A stretch of 64,000 nucleotides of DNA from Saprospiraceae bacterium (GTDB lineage Bacteria > Bacteroidota > Bacteroidia > Chitinophagales > Saprospiraceae), in the NCBI GenBank assembly GCA_026993525.1, contig JALWSS010000166.1, forward strand, positions 63,213 through 127,212. The letters run 5' to 3'. The notes under the pieces are model-generated. The model was not told the DNA's origin. It was given only the letters and a program-made list of their open reading frames with translations, and ran no database searches. Below, in pieces: positions 1 through 9,191 of the stretch; position 1 is the stretch's first letter; each line of letters opens with the position of its first letter. The translations under genes and the position numbers were made by a program.

Positions 1-1
1 T

Positions 2-1180
2 CAACAGGCAACCCAGGGAAAGAAGCCCCATTTCAGTTGGATACATCGCAGGGCCGACGGAACTTTATTTGAAGCCGAAGTATCGCTTTCCGCCATACCA
101 ATCCAGGGGCGCCTTGTCGTGCAGGGCATCGTTCGGGATGTGACTGAAAAAATGCAAATGATCAGGGCCATCAAAGAATCCGAGGAAAAGTACCGGTCGC
201 TGGTAGAATCTTCGCTTCAGGGAATTCTCATCCTGGTAAATGACAAAGTCAGGTATATCAACAACACCTTCGTTAATTTGACGGGATACAGCCCGGAGGA
301 ATTGTACAAGATGAACCGGGATAGTTTGGTGGCATTGGCCCACCCCCAGGACCGTGATGAGTTAAGGGAGTTCAATGAATATGAAATAACAGCCCCACAT
401 ATATTCGAATTCAGAATGCGCAAAAAAGGCGGCAGCTATCGCTGGGTAAGGCTCCGGGTGGGAAAAATGCCCGTTGCTGAACACAATGCAGTAGTAGTAA
501 CTGCCATTGACATCACCGAGCGGAAAAAAGCCCACGAATTGGCATTGCTGAGTGCCACTGAAAGTGAAGACAGGGAGCGGCAGAGAATTGCCGCAGAGCT
601 GCACGATGGCCTGGGGCAACTGCTTTCCAGTGCTGTTCTCAACCTCGGAGCGATCAAAGACGCCGTGAAAAAACTGGATGAAAAAGCAGTGGTAAATTAT
701 CAAACTGCACTTGACACCATCAAATCAGCTTTGGATGAAACCCGGATGATCTCCCACAACCTGATGCCAAAGGCAATCAAAGACTTTGGCTATGCCCTGG
801 CTGTGGAACAATTGATCAACTCCCTTAAGAACACTTCAGGCGTACAGCTATCATTTTTTACCAATTTCAGGGATGGCCGCTTTTCACCGATGCTTGAAAG
901 AAATCTGTACAGGATAACCCAGGAAGCACTGACCAACATCATCAAACACGCACAGGCTCAGTCGGGTGTGGTTCAGCTGATGAAGTATTCAGATATGATC
1001 ATTTTGACCATCGAAGATGACGGTATTGGTTTTGACCTGTCAGGGATTGACGACAAGAACCACATAGGGCTTCGCAACATTGCCATACGGGCAGAGACGA
1101 TCGGTGCAAAGCTGGACATTGACAGCAAACCCGGACACGGTACCATCATCGCACTGCAAATACCATTGATCCATGAATGA
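2..1180 (+). CDS. PAS-domain sensor histidine kinase (5' end outside window)
   Basis: The reading frame is open from base 2, so the N-terminus lies outside the window; an ATG at 119 is internal to a PAS domain and is not the start. The visible 392 residues hold the tail of one PAS domain (about 1-45), a complete second PAS domain (about 50-170), a HisKA_3-type dimerisation segment with the phospho-acceptor in AAELHDGLGQ (His codon 602-604), and a C-terminal HATPase with the N-box (ALTNIIKHA) and the G-boxes DDGIGFD and GLRNIAIRA. The kinase is predicted to autophosphorylate and pass phosphate to the regulator encoded next, whose start overlaps its last codons by 8 bp. HisKA_3 kinases normally pair with NarL-type regulators, which fits. 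The signal sensed cannot be read from the sequence. No membrane segment is visible in this part. Confidence 0.93.
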   Translation, partial: QQATQGKKPHFSWIHRRADGTLFEAEVSLSAIPIQGRLVVQGIVRDVTEKMQMIRAIKESEEKYRSLVESSLQGILILVNDKVRYINNTFVNLTGYSPEELYKMNRDSLVALAHPQDRDELREFNEYEITAPHIFEFRMRKKGGSYRWVRLRVGKMPVAEHNAVVVTAIDITERKKAHELALLSATESEDRERQRIAAELHDGLGQLLSSAVLNLGAIKDAVKKLDEKAVVNYQTALDTIKSALDETRMISHNLMPKAIKDFGYALAVEQLINSLKNTSGVQLSFFTNFRDGRFSPMLERNLYRITQEALTNIIKHAQAQSGVVQLMKYSDMIILTIEDDGIGFDLSGIDDKNHIGLRNIAIRAETIGAKLDIDSKPGHGTIIALQIPLIHE

Positions 1181-1832
1181 GCAACGCATCAAGGTGTTGA
1201 TAGCCGATGACCACAAACTGGTGCGGGATGGCATCAAAGGCTATCTCGAAACTGATCCCTCCATCGTTGTGGTTGCTGAAGCTGACAACGGCGACGATGC
1301 CATAGCGTTGGTATCCAACTGCGATGTGAACCTGCTGTTGCTCGACATCAACATGCCCGGGCTGGATGGGGTGGTAGTGGCCGAGCAGGTAAAAAGCAAT
1401 TTCCCGGAAGTCAAGGTGCTGGCCCTTACCATGCTCAATGAAACCCAATACGTAAGACAAATGCTCAGAGCAGGCGCCGAGGGTTACCTGTTGAAAAGCT
1501 GCACCCAGGAAGAACTCCTCAGCGCCATTCACGCCATCTACAGGGGCGAAACCTATTTCGGACAGGACATCATGAAATCCGTCATGGAAGCCATGGCCCC
1601 CCGAACCAAAAGCAAAGTCACGCGCTTTCAGCCTGTAGAACTCACCAAAAGAGAACAGGAGGTGTTGAAACTCATCACCCGGGAATTCTCCAACCAGGAA
1701 ATTGCGGAAAAGCTCTTCATCAGCCCGCGTACAGTGGAAGTTCACAAACGCAACCTGATAGAAAAAACCGGTTCCAAAAACATCGTTGGGCTGGTACTTT
1801 ATGCCGTCGAAAACGGCCTTGACAAAGACTGA
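1173..1832 (+). CDS. NarL/FixJ-family response regulator
   Basis: This 219-residue protein has an N-terminal receiver domain (about 5-120) with the acidic pair ADD at 11-13, the phospho-acceptor Asp58 in LLLLDINMPG, and the switch lysine in YLLKS near 109. The C-terminal LuxR-type helix-turn-helix (about 155-215) shows the signature LTKREQEVLKLI ... EIAEKLFISPRTVEVHKRN. The length is typical for the family. The ATG overlaps the kinase stop (ATGAATGA), so the two are probably translationally coupled and form one two-component system acting on unknown promoters. Confidence 0.95.
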   Translation: MNEQRIKVLIADDHKLVRDGIKGYLETDPSIVVVAEADNGDDAIALVSNCDVNLLLLDINMPGLDGVVVAEQVKSNFPEVKVLALTMLNETQYVRQMLRAGAEGYLLKSCTQEELLSAIHAIYRGETYFGQDIMKSVMEAMAPRTKSKVTRFQPVELTKREQEVLKLITREFSNQEIAEKLFISPRTVEVHKRNLIEKTGSKNIVGLVLYAVENGLDKD

Positions 1833-1974
1833 GGACTAAGGGAATCCCGTAATTTTATGATTTGCTCTTTACCCTGATGAAAGAAATTCAGGCAGTTTTG
1901 ACTTTTGCACAGCAAGCCAAATAGCACCCCTTCCATGTGAACACAGTAACTCCCACCCAACAATTTGACGTGCT

Positions 1975-2553
1975 ATGCTGTACAAAGTGAAATTGAAGAA
2001 TGCGGACGAGTACGTCCTGCTCGATGAAGAGGTATATTCCTGGCTGACGACCGAACCATACCTGGTCAGGGTTGATTTCATCAACAATCTTCGCAAACAT
2101 TCCAGCGGATGCGCTTTCTTTCAGAAAACATGGAAGAAGGCAAACAACGGCTACAAGACAGAAACTATTTACCTGCACAAATTGATTGCCGAACGCTTTC
2201 TTTCCGACCAGCGGACGGAAGAGAAAAACCTGGTGGGCGCCATCAATGGCAACAAACTGGATTGCAGGTTGAACAACCTGGCATACCGCTCGAGGGCCGT
2301 TGCCAGCCGCAAGCGCAAAACAACCAGCAAAACCGGCTACACGGGCGTGTACAAGGAAAACAACAAGTACCGGGCGATGATCTCCATCAACCGCAAACCG
2401 GTACACATCGGCATGTACGACACGCCGGAGGAAGCAGCCCTGGCTTACAACAAAAAGTCAAGGGAAATATTCGGCGAACACGGCAAGCAGAACGTGATCA
2501 AATCAAAAGCCAAGCGCCAGGCCATGAAAAATGGCGTTCGGGCTGGTCAATGA
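1975..2553 (+). CDS. AP2-domain DNA-binding protein with degenerate HNH-like motif
   Basis: This is a 192-residue protein. Residues about 115-170 form an AP2/ERF-type DNA-binding domain (GYTGVYKENNKYRAMI, then HIGMYDTPEEAALAYNKKS, the usual YRG- and RAYD-like elements). Upstream of it is a segment like the core of HNH homing endonucleases: YLHKLIAERF followed by LVGAINGNKLDCRLNNL. In active HNH proteins the second block normally reads DHINGN...N.L; here Gly-Ala replaces the Asp-His pair, so the catalytic His is missing. Proteins combining HNH and AP2 are known from phages and selfish elements. I infer a domesticated or decayed homing-endonuclease relative that may act only as a DNA-binding protein. 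It stands alone and is followed by a clear terminator. Confidence 0.8.
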   Translation: MLYKVKLKNADEYVLLDEEVYSWLTTEPYLVRVDFINNLRKHSSGCAFFQKTWKKANNGYKTETIYLHKLIAERFLSDQRTEEKNLVGAINGNKLDCRLNNLAYRSRAVASRKRKTTSKTGYTGVYKENNKYRAMISINRKPVHIGMYDTPEEAALAYNKKSREIFGEHGKQNVIKSKAKRQAMKNGVRAGQ

Positions 2554-2590
2554 GGCCATCAACTCATCTGGAAAACTCCCAGGCACTTCG

Positions 2591-2620
2591 GGCCGGTGAA
2601 CCTTTCACCGGCCCGTTTTT
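2591..2620 (+). terminator. Intrinsic terminator after the AP2 protein
   Basis: GGCCGGTGAA (2591-2600) pairs perfectly with TTCACCGGCC (2604-2613) across a 3-nt loop, and is followed by CGTTTTT. It lies 37 bp after the AP2-protein stop and just before the convergent hydrolase gene ends. Confidence 0.85.
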
Positions 2621-2625
2621 ATTGC

Positions 2626-3270
2626 TCAAAGAAACGGATTGAATTTCCGCTCGTGACCGATGGTAGTGGAAGGGCCATGCCCCGGATACACCACCACCTC
2701 ATCCTCCAGCGACAGCAGGTGCGCCCGGATGCTGCCGATCAGTGTATCAAAGTCGCCGCCCGGCAAATCCGTTCTTCCAATGCTTTCGCGAAACAACACA
2801 TCACCGGCAATGACAAATCCACTCTCCTCACAATAAAAAGACAGGCTGGCAGAAGAGTGCCCGGGTGTGAACAAAGCCTTCAACCGGGTATTGCCGAAGC
2901 TGATCATTTCACCTTCTTCGATGAATCTGCCCGGCTTTGGCGAAGGGTCTCCAGCCGGAATGCCGTAAAACTGACTGATGGCGGGCACGGCTTCCAGCAC
3001 CGGCAGCTCACCTTTGTGAATTTCAAGCTCCAGGCCCCAGGTGGCATTTACAAAGTGGTTTCCAAAAACGTGGTCAATGTGGCAATGGGTATTGATCAGA
3101 CGGACGGGGCTCAACCCACTGTCATCAATGAACTTTTTGAGTTCTTCCTTTTCATGCTCCTCGTAACAACCCGGATCGAATATGACGCACTCCTTTGTTT
3201 CGTCGTAAACAAGGCAGGTGTTTTCCTGAAAGGGATTGAAAGTCAGAATGGCTACAGAGGCTTTTGACAT
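2626..3270 (-). CDS. Metallo-beta-lactamase-fold hydrolase (glyoxalase II-like)
   Basis: This 214-residue protein has the zinc-binding motif of the metallo-beta-lactamase fold, THCHIDH with HxHxDH at residues 62-67, then PGHSSAS (third His near 138), the bridging Asp in VIAGDVLF (near 156) and a late His in YPGHGPST (near 198). It has the length of the small glyoxalase-II-like hydrolases (YcbL/GloB2 type), which lack the long C-terminal substrate-binding domain of true GloB. Likely substrates are glutathione-type or other thioesters; the exact one is not shown. There is no signal peptide, so it should be cytoplasmic. It is transcribed alone and convergent with the AP2 gene. Upstream on the minus strand lies TACTTTCG (3351-3358), a near match to the Bacteroidota -7 element. 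Confidence 0.88.
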   Translation of the reverse strand: MSKASVAILTFNPFQENTCLVYDETKECVIFDPGCYEEHEKEELKKFIDDSGLSPVRLINTHCHIDHVFGNHFVNATWGLELEIHKGELPVLEAVPAISQFYGIPAGDPSPKPGRFIEEGEMISFGNTRLKALFTPGHSSASLSFYCEESGFVIAGDVLFRESIGRTDLPGGDFDTLIGSIRAHLLSLEDEVVVYPGHGPSTTIGHERKFNPFL

Positions 3271-3398
3271 CGCAATGTGAATTGTGAAGTATAATTTTCC
3301 ATCGGGAAACCTGACAAATCATTCAATCGGCCAGAGCGCCCTCAGGCCTGCGAAAGTAACAAGGCCTGTGCTTAGGGGTTGAATCCAAATTTTCAACA

Positions 3399-4367
3399 AT
3401 GAGTATTTTTCACAACCTGATCCGGGAATTGTTGCGCAAGCGAAGTAAAAACCAGGAAAAATACCTGTCTGATGCTTTGCTGGAAAAGGAGGCCAGGCGA
3501 ATTGAAGTACATCTTTTTCACTACACCAAAGATGTCGTTTTGATTGTGACCGGAGTTTTTGCGGCAGGCTTTGGTTTGAAAGGATTTTTGCTCCCCAACG
3601 ATTTCATTGACGGTGGAGTTACGGGTATTTCGCTGCTCACTGCGCTGGTCACAAACCTGAAATTGCCCCTGCTGCTGGTGCTCATCAATGCGCCTTTTAT
3701 CCTGATGGCGTTTTATCAGTTGGGAAAGGCCTTTGGCATCAAAAGCATCGGGGCCATTTTACTACTTGCCACGGTTGTGGCTTTGGTGGATTACCCCCTT
3801 GTCACCTCAGACAAGCTCCTGATAGCTGCCTTTGGTGGCTTTTTTCTCGGCGCAGGCATAGGACTTGCAGTAAGGGGAGGGGCGGTGCTGGACGGAACGG
3901 AAGTGCTGGCCGTTTGGCTGTCCAGAAAGATCAGCACCAGCATTGGCGATGTCATCCTGTTGTTCAACATTTTGATTTTTTCAGTTGCCGCCTGGCTGTT
4001 GTCCGTCGAAACGGCGCTCTACTCCATACTCACCTACCTGGCAGCTTCAAAAACTGTGGACTTTATCGTAGAGGGCGTTGATGAGTATCTGGGCATCACC
4101 ATCATCAGCCCGCAGCACGAGGCCATCCGGTTGATGATTGTGCAGACCCTGGGCAGAGGGGCAACCATTTACGAAGCAAGGGGAGGCTATGGAACGAGCC
4201 AGAAGGATTTGCGCAACCAGCCTGTTGTTTTCACTGTTATCACCAGACTGGAGCTGGCACGGCTGAAAAGAAACATTGACAGCATTGATCCGAAAGCCTT
4301 CCTGGTTGCCGCTCCTGTCAGGGACATCGCAGGAGGAGTCATAAAAAAGAAAGCGCTAAAACATTAG
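3399..4367 (+). CDS. YitT-family membrane protein (DUF161 + DUF2179)
   Basis: This is a 322-residue integral membrane protein. After a charged N-terminal tail (about 1-40) there are five to six hydrophobic helices between residues 45 and 225, with the family-typical LLPNDFIDGGVTGIS and GGAVLDGTEVLA segments. The C-terminal soluble domain (about 230-310) is the DUF2179 module, recognised by TIISPQHEAIRLMI, then GRGATIYEARGGY and VVFTVITRLELARL. Members are widespread putative transporters of unsettled substrate. It is probably monocistronic: 119 bp separate it from the next gene, and that gap holds an 18-nt hairpin (GCCGG ... CCGGC near 4393-4410) without a T tract. Confidence 0.9.
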   Translation: MSIFHNLIRELLRKRSKNQEKYLSDALLEKEARRIEVHLFHYTKDVVLIVTGVFAAGFGLKGFLLPNDFIDGGVTGISLLTALVTNLKLPLLLVLINAPFILMAFYQLGKAFGIKSIGAILLLATVVALVDYPLVTSDKLLIAAFGGFFLGAGIGLAVRGGAVLDGTEVLAVWLSRKISTSIGDVILLFNILIFSVAAWLLSVETALYSILTYLAASKTVDFIVEGVDEYLGITIISPQHEAIRLMIVQTLGRGATIYEARGGYGTSQKDLRNQPVVFTVITRLELARLKRNIDSIDPKAFLVAAPVRDIAGGVIKKKALKH

Positions 4368-4488
4368 GTGCCTGACATTCTTTCAAGTAGGAGCCGGGTT
4401 TTGTCCGGCCTGTTAAAATCTTTGGTACTTTTACTAAGCTCTCTCAAAAAACCCCAAACAGTGTCTCATTCGCCATAATTCCATTGCC

Positions 4489-7400
4489 ATGCGTGTTCTG
4501 TACACCTTTTGCATCCTTTCATTTTTTTCCCTTCTGGCCTCCGGCCAAACCACCCAGACCGAGTTTGGCAAAAACAGGGTGCAGTTCAACCAGGACTTTG
4601 CGGACTGGTCGCAATACGAGAGTCCCAACTTCATCACCTACTGGTACGGAGAGGGCCGCTTGATCGGACAGTCTGTTGTGCAACTGGCCGAGCACGATTT
4701 TCAGGAAATTCAGGGAATCGTGGATTACCGCATGAATGACAAGATCGAGATCATCGTTTACAAAGACCTCACTGACCTCAAACAGAGCAACATTGGCAGC
4801 GAGGAAGCATTTGTGAACACCGGTGGGCAGACCAAGATCGTCGGCAACAAAATGTTCGTCTATTTCAACGGCAACCACAATCACCTTCGCAAACAGATCC
4901 GAAGCGGCATTGCCTCGGTTTACCTCAACGCCATGCTGTTTGGTTCCAACCTCCAGGAAATCGTCCAGAATGCCGTGATGATGAACCTGCCGGCCTGGTT
5001 CAGAGACGGACTGGTGGCATTCGTTGGTGAAGAATGGAACTGCGACCTTGACAACGACCTGAGAAACCTGCTCCTCTCCGGGGAATACGATGACTTCGAC
5101 GACCTGGCAGAAGAACACCCCCAACTGGCCGGGCATTCGTTGTGGTATTTTATTTCCTCTCATTACGGCACCTCTACCGTGTCCAACCTGGTTTACCTCA
5201 CCCGCATTCACAGGAGTGTGGACAGCGGTTTTCTTTTTGTGCTGGGCAGCACGTATGAAAGAACCACCAGGGCCTGGGAAGATTTTTTCAGAAAGCGCTA
5301 CGAAGCCGAAAAGCAAGCCACCCTCTCTCCCGATTCAACGGGCCTGCAGGAACTGAAGATCCGAAACAAGCGCAATGTGCCGCTCACCACTCTGAAACTA
5401 AGCCCCGACGGCACCAAAGTAGCTTATGTACTGAATGAAATAGGAAGGATTCGGGTATATGTCCACGACCTGGCCACCAACGACCGCACACTGGTTTACA
5501 AAGGCGGCTTCCGAAATGCCATTCAGGCCACCGATTACAACTATCCGCTCATAGCCTGGAACCCCAACAACATGGAACTGGCCGTGCTGTTTGAAAAACG
5601 CGATGTGCCCAAATTGCTCCTGTACAATGTTTTGACGAAGGAAAAAACCGAAGACGAACTGATCAGCCAGTTTCAGCGGGTGTACAGCATGGACTACATC
5701 AACGTGAACGAGCTGGTGTTTTCGGCTGCCGTGAGGGGGCAGTCGGACATCTTCAGGTATTTCATCAAAACCAGGCAGTCACAACGCCTCACCACCGATT
5801 TCTGGGACGACCTGGACGCCTCCTTCGTACAGGTACACGGGCAAAGGGGTATCCTCTTCGCATCCAACCGGCCGGATTCATTGAACGTGATCGCCGTGCT
5901 CGATTCCATCCTGCCCGTTGGCGATTACGACATCTTCTACCTGAACCTCGACAGCATCGGGAGCGCAGAATTGGTACAGGTGACCAACACACCCCACGCC
6001 GATGAGCGCATGCCCATCGCTGTGGATACCACCTGGTTCGCTTTCATCAGCAATGAATCGGGCATCCGAAACCGCAAAGTGGGCTACCTAGAGGACTACC
6101 TCCACCATTTTGAAAACCTGATCTTTTTTGACGACGGCAACCGGATGCGCCTGCACGCCGACAGCCTCATCACCGAAAAGCTGGACAGCGTGGCGCTTTC
6201 ACACATTGACTCCATCAAGCTGGTGCCCGTCATCAAACAGCGGGCTGTTACCCATTTCACCACCAATTTCGACCGCAACATCGAACTGCACCACAAGGCC
6301 AGGCGGAACGACAGGTTCGTTCAGCTTTTTTACGAAGGCACAAAACCAAGGGTGTTTTACGGCCCGCTGCTGTCCACCAGGCCAATGAACCCCCAGTTGA
6401 CCACTTTCCGGAAACTCAGGCTCAAGGTAAAAGACCAACCGGCTTTTGACCCCTCGGCCAACCAGCCACAGCAGGTGCTGAAGGAGGTGGACAAGGAACC
6501 GGTGGATGTGCAAACCCTGCCACAGGAAAAACAGGACACCGGCAAAGTGGACATTGACAACTACCTCTTCCAGAGCGAGTTTGACGACACCGAAGTTCCG
6601 ACGAAAGGAGCTGAAGAAAAGCAAAATGAAATGGTGCTGCCGCCACCCGTTTATGTGCCGGTATATGCCGAAAAGCAAAAAGGAACCAAAGTGCATCGGT
6701 TCAGGCCCGGACGCATCACGCCCTACCGGCTCAAGTTCAGAACCGATTATGTAACTACCCAGCTCGACAACAGCCAGTTGTTCGACGGCCTGAACAGCTA
6801 TGCCGGGGTTCCGCAGGATTTCGGCTATCCGCCCCCCGGCATTTTGCTGAAGGCAAATTTCAAAGACCTGCTGGAGGACTACGAATTTGAAGCCGGCGTC
6901 AGGGTGCCCACTTCGTTCAATGGTGCAGAGTATTTCGTTCTGTTCAAAGACCGGAAAAAACGCCTCGACAAGCACTATGCTGTTTACCGAAGGAGACTGC
7001 GCTTCACTGCCGACCCTACGCCGCCGACGGTCAAATACGACAACATCATCGTGCTGGGGCAGTTCCAGGTGCGCTACCCGCTGGACATATTCACCAGCCT
7101 GCGGGGCACGGCCACACTGCGCATGGACAATACCCAAACCCTGGCCACTGACATCAATACCCTGGAAGTGCCGCCGGACAAATCCCAGCGCTTCGGGCTG
7201 CGGGCTGAATACGTTTTCGACAACACCCTCGACGTGTCGCTGAACATCAAAAACGGCACCCGCTACAAGGTTTTCGTCGAAATGGTAAAGAGCTTTGAAG
7301 TGAGCCTGGCCAACGGCACCAGCTTCAGCGCCAACGAAGGTTTCATGACCCTGTTGGGGCTGGACATCCGTCATTACCAGCGGGTACTGAAGTACTCCGT

Positions 7401-7944
7401 TCTGGCCGGGCGGCTGGCAAGTGCTACCTCCTTCGGAAAAGAAAAAATCCTCTACATGCTGGGCGGCACCGACAACTGGCTGGTGCCCCGCTTTGACAAT
7501 ACCATTCCATTGCCCGGCGGCGATGACTTTGTTTACAGGGCCATTGCCACCAACGCCCGGGGCTTCCTGATGAATGCCCGCAACGGCAACAGTTATGCGC
7601 TGTTCAATGCCGAGTTCCGGAGCCCGGTGTTGCGTTACCTCTTCAAACGCAGTCAATCCAACTTCGTCCGCAACTTCCAGATGATCGGCTTTTTCGACGC
7701 CGGCACTGCCTGGCAGGGCATCAACCCGTTTAACGAAGAAAGCCCCCTGAACACCTGGACCGACTCCAACAACAACGTGACCATCAGTGTGAACTACTTC
7801 CGGGATCCCATCGTGATGGGTTACGGGCTGGGCATGCGCACCTTGCTGTTCGGGTATTTTGTCCGGCTGGACTACGCCTGGGGCATCGAGACACGGGCCG
7901 TGCAGGACCCACGGCTGTACTTCTCCATCGGAATGGACTTTTAG
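4489..7944 (+). CDS. Large envelope protein: peptidase-MA-like, TolB-type propeller, outer-membrane barrel
   Basis: This is a 1151-residue secreted protein with a signal peptide (cleavage probably after LLASGQ). Residues about 35-270 resemble the peptidase-MA/basic secretory protease region (YESPNFITYWYGEGRLI; LPAWFRDGLVAFVGEEW), but the expected HExxH is absent, so catalysis is doubtful. Residues about 285-560 are WD40-like TolB/PD40 blades (TTLKLSPDGTKVAYVLNE; LIAWNPNNMELAVL). After a low-complexity proline/charged linker, residues about 740-1151 look like an outer-membrane beta-barrel ending RLYFSIGMDF, with a terminal aromatic as in BamA/D15-type barrels. Related Bacteroidota proteins are often annotated as TolB-like or biopolymer transporter Tol; the true role is unknown. 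A small GGGCC-TTC-GGCCC hairpin (7954-7966) follows the stop, 42 bp before mutY. Confidence 0.8.
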   Translation: MRVLYTFCILSFFSLLASGQTTQTEFGKNRVQFNQDFADWSQYESPNFITYWYGEGRLIGQSVVQLAEHDFQEIQGIVDYRMNDKIEIIVYKDLTDLKQSNIGSEEAFVNTGGQTKIVGNKMFVYFNGNHNHLRKQIRSGIASVYLNAMLFGSNLQEIVQNAVMMNLPAWFRDGLVAFVGEEWNCDLDNDLRNLLLSGEYDDFDDLAEEHPQLAGHSLWYFISSHYGTSTVSNLVYLTRIHRSVDSGFLFVLGSTYERTTRAWEDFFRKRYEAEKQATLSPDSTGLQELKIRNKRNVPLTTLKLSPDGTKVAYVLNEIGRIRVYVHDLATNDRTLVYKGGFRNAIQATDYNYPLIAWNPNNMELAVLFEKRDVPKLLLYNVLTKEKTEDELISQFQRVYSMDYINVNELVFSAAVRGQSDIFRYFIKTRQSQRLTTDFWDDLDASFVQVHGQRGILFASNRPDSLNVIAVLDSILPVGDYDIFYLNLDSIGSAELVQVTNTPHADERMPIAVDTTWFAFISNESGIRNRKVGYLEDYLHHFENLIFFDDGNRMRLHADSLITEKLDSVALSHIDSIKLVPVIKQRAVTHFTTNFDRNIELHHKARRNDRFVQLFYEGTKPRVFYGPLLSTRPMNPQLTTFRKLRLKVKDQPAFDPSANQPQQVLKEVDKEPVDVQTLPQEKQDTGKVDIDNYLFQSEFDDTEVPTKGAEEKQNEMVLPPPVYVPVYAEKQKGTKVHRFRPGRITPYRLKFRTDYVTTQLDNSQLFDGLNSYAGVPQDFGYPPPGILLKANFKDLLEDYEFEAGVRVPTSFNGAEYFVLFKDRKKRLDKHYAVYRRRLRFTADPTPPTVKYDNIIVLGQFQVRYPLDIFTSLRGTATLRMDNTQTLATDINTLEVPPDKSQRFGLRAEYVFDNTLDVSLNIKNGTRYKVFVEMVKSFEVSLANGTSFSANEGFMTLLGLDIRHYQRVLKYSVLAGRLASATSFGKEKILYMLGGTDNWLVPRFDNTIPLPGGDDFVYRAIATNARGFLMNARNGNSYALFNAEFRSPVLRYLFKRSQSNFVRNFQMIGFFDAGTAWQGINPFNEESPLNTWTDSNNNVTISVNYFRDPIVMGYGLGMRTLLFGYFVRLDYAWGIETRAVQDPRLYFSIGMDF

Positions 7945-7986
7945 TTTAGCTTCGGGCCTTCGGCCCAAACCCAAAGCAGTGCCTGA

Positions 7987-9090
7987 ATGAACAAACCTGT
8001 GCCTGAAATTTCACCACAGCGCTGTGCGTCCTTTCGCAATGCCCTGCTGGCCTGGCACCGGCACCACCACCGGCCATTGCCCTGGAAGGGCGAAAAAAAT
8101 CCCTACCTGGTCTGGCTCTCTGAGATCATTCTGCAACAAACGAGGGTGGAGCAGGGCCTGCCGTATTTTGAGCGCTTCAAAGAGCGATTTCCAACCGTGC
8201 AGGACCTGGCCAGGGCCACCGAAGACGAAGTGCTGAAGCTGTGGGAAGGGCTGGGCTACTACTCCCGGGCCCGCCACCTGCACCACTCGGCAAAGTACAT
8301 CGTCAATGAGCTGAAAGGCGTATTTCCAGACAACTACGACGCTATCAGAAACCTGAAAGGCGTGGGCGATTACACCGCTGCGGCCATCGCCTCTTTTGCC
8401 TTTGACCTGCCCCACGCCGTGGTGGACGGCAATGTGTACCGGGTGCTGTCGCGCTGTTTTGCCGACGGCACACCCATAGATACCACCGCCGGAAAAAAGC
8501 GCTTTGCAGCCCTGGCCAACCGGCTGATCCATCCCGGGAGGCCGGCCGATTTCAACCAGGCCATGATGGACCTCGGTGCCGGTGTCTGCACACCCGCCGC
8601 TCCCAACTGTGCTGCCTGCCCCCTGGCACCCGTTTGCGAAGCGAGGAAAAAGAACATGGCAACCGAACTACCGGTAAAATCCAAAAAACTTAAGCGCAGA
8701 ACCCGGCATTTCGCATACCTGATGATCCGGCACAAAAGCGGGTTTTACATCCGGCAGCGCACCGGCAATGACATCTGGAAAAACCTGTACGAACTGCCCT
8801 CGATCGAACTGAAAAAGCCGTTGAAAAAAGTGCAGGAGTTGAGGTATGAGCATCCCTGGCTCTCGTCAGATGCGGTGCAGGGAACCAGGGTTTCCGCCCG
8901 GCTACGTCACGAGCTGACCCACCAAAGGATAGAAGCAATATTTTGTGAGGTGGAGGTGAATGATGACTTTTGCGCCCCGGAAGAGGAATGTTGGCAATGG
9001 ATAACCCCGAATGATCTGCCGGATTTTGCTTTTCCGAAACTGATCCTGAGATATTTACAACAGAAAGCACTATCTTTAGAACGCTGTTGA
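7987..9090 (+). CDS. mutY: A/G-specific adenine glycosylase MutY
   Basis: The 367-residue enzyme removes adenine mispaired with 8-oxoguanine or guanine in base-excision repair. The catalytic Glu lies in VWLSEIILQQT (Glu46) and the helix-hairpin-helix in LKGVGDYTAAAIASFAF, followed by the conserved AVVDGNV carrying the catalytic Asp. The [4Fe-4S] cluster motif is complete, C-x6-C-x2-C-x5-C, within CTPAAPNCAACPLAPVC. The C-terminal part (about 235-360) is the NUDIX-like 8-oxoG recognition domain. The gene is followed by ssb, the usual Bacteroidota mutY-ssb-gld neighbourhood. Confidence 0.96.
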   Translation: MNKPVPEISPQRCASFRNALLAWHRHHHRPLPWKGEKNPYLVWLSEIILQQTRVEQGLPYFERFKERFPTVQDLARATEDEVLKLWEGLGYYSRARHLHHSAKYIVNELKGVFPDNYDAIRNLKGVGDYTAAAIASFAFDLPHAVVDGNVYRVLSRCFADGTPIDTTAGKKRFAALANRLIHPGRPADFNQAMMDLGAGVCTPAAPNCAACPLAPVCEARKKNMATELPVKSKKLKRRTRHFAYLMIRHKSGFYIRQRTGNDIWKNLYELPSIELKKPLKKVQELRYEHPWLSSDAVQGTRVSARLRHELTHQRIEAIFCEVEVNDDFCAPEEECWQWITPNDLPDFAFPKLILRYLQQKALSLERC

Positions 9091-9191
9091 AAATGCCTGA
9101 AATGAATTGGTGTTGCGAACCAAACACTCGTTTGAGTACAGGCGCATCCAGATCATTCAATCGCTTTCTGTAACCTTAAAATTCAAATACT

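Noticed and set aside
2596..3267. 223-codon plus-strand frame
   Set aside because: It is antisense to the metallo-beta-lactamase-fold gene, which carries an intact HxHxDH motif. It has no recognisable domain.
4393..4410. GCCGG...CCGGC hairpin after the YitT gene as a terminator
   Set aside because: There is no T tract on either strand after the stem.
6199..7974. 591-codon open frame on the minus strand
   Set aside because: It lies wholly opposite the 1151-residue envelope protein, whose frame has a signal peptide and recognisable domains. The reverse frame has no domain and its composition mirrors the codon bias of the sense gene.
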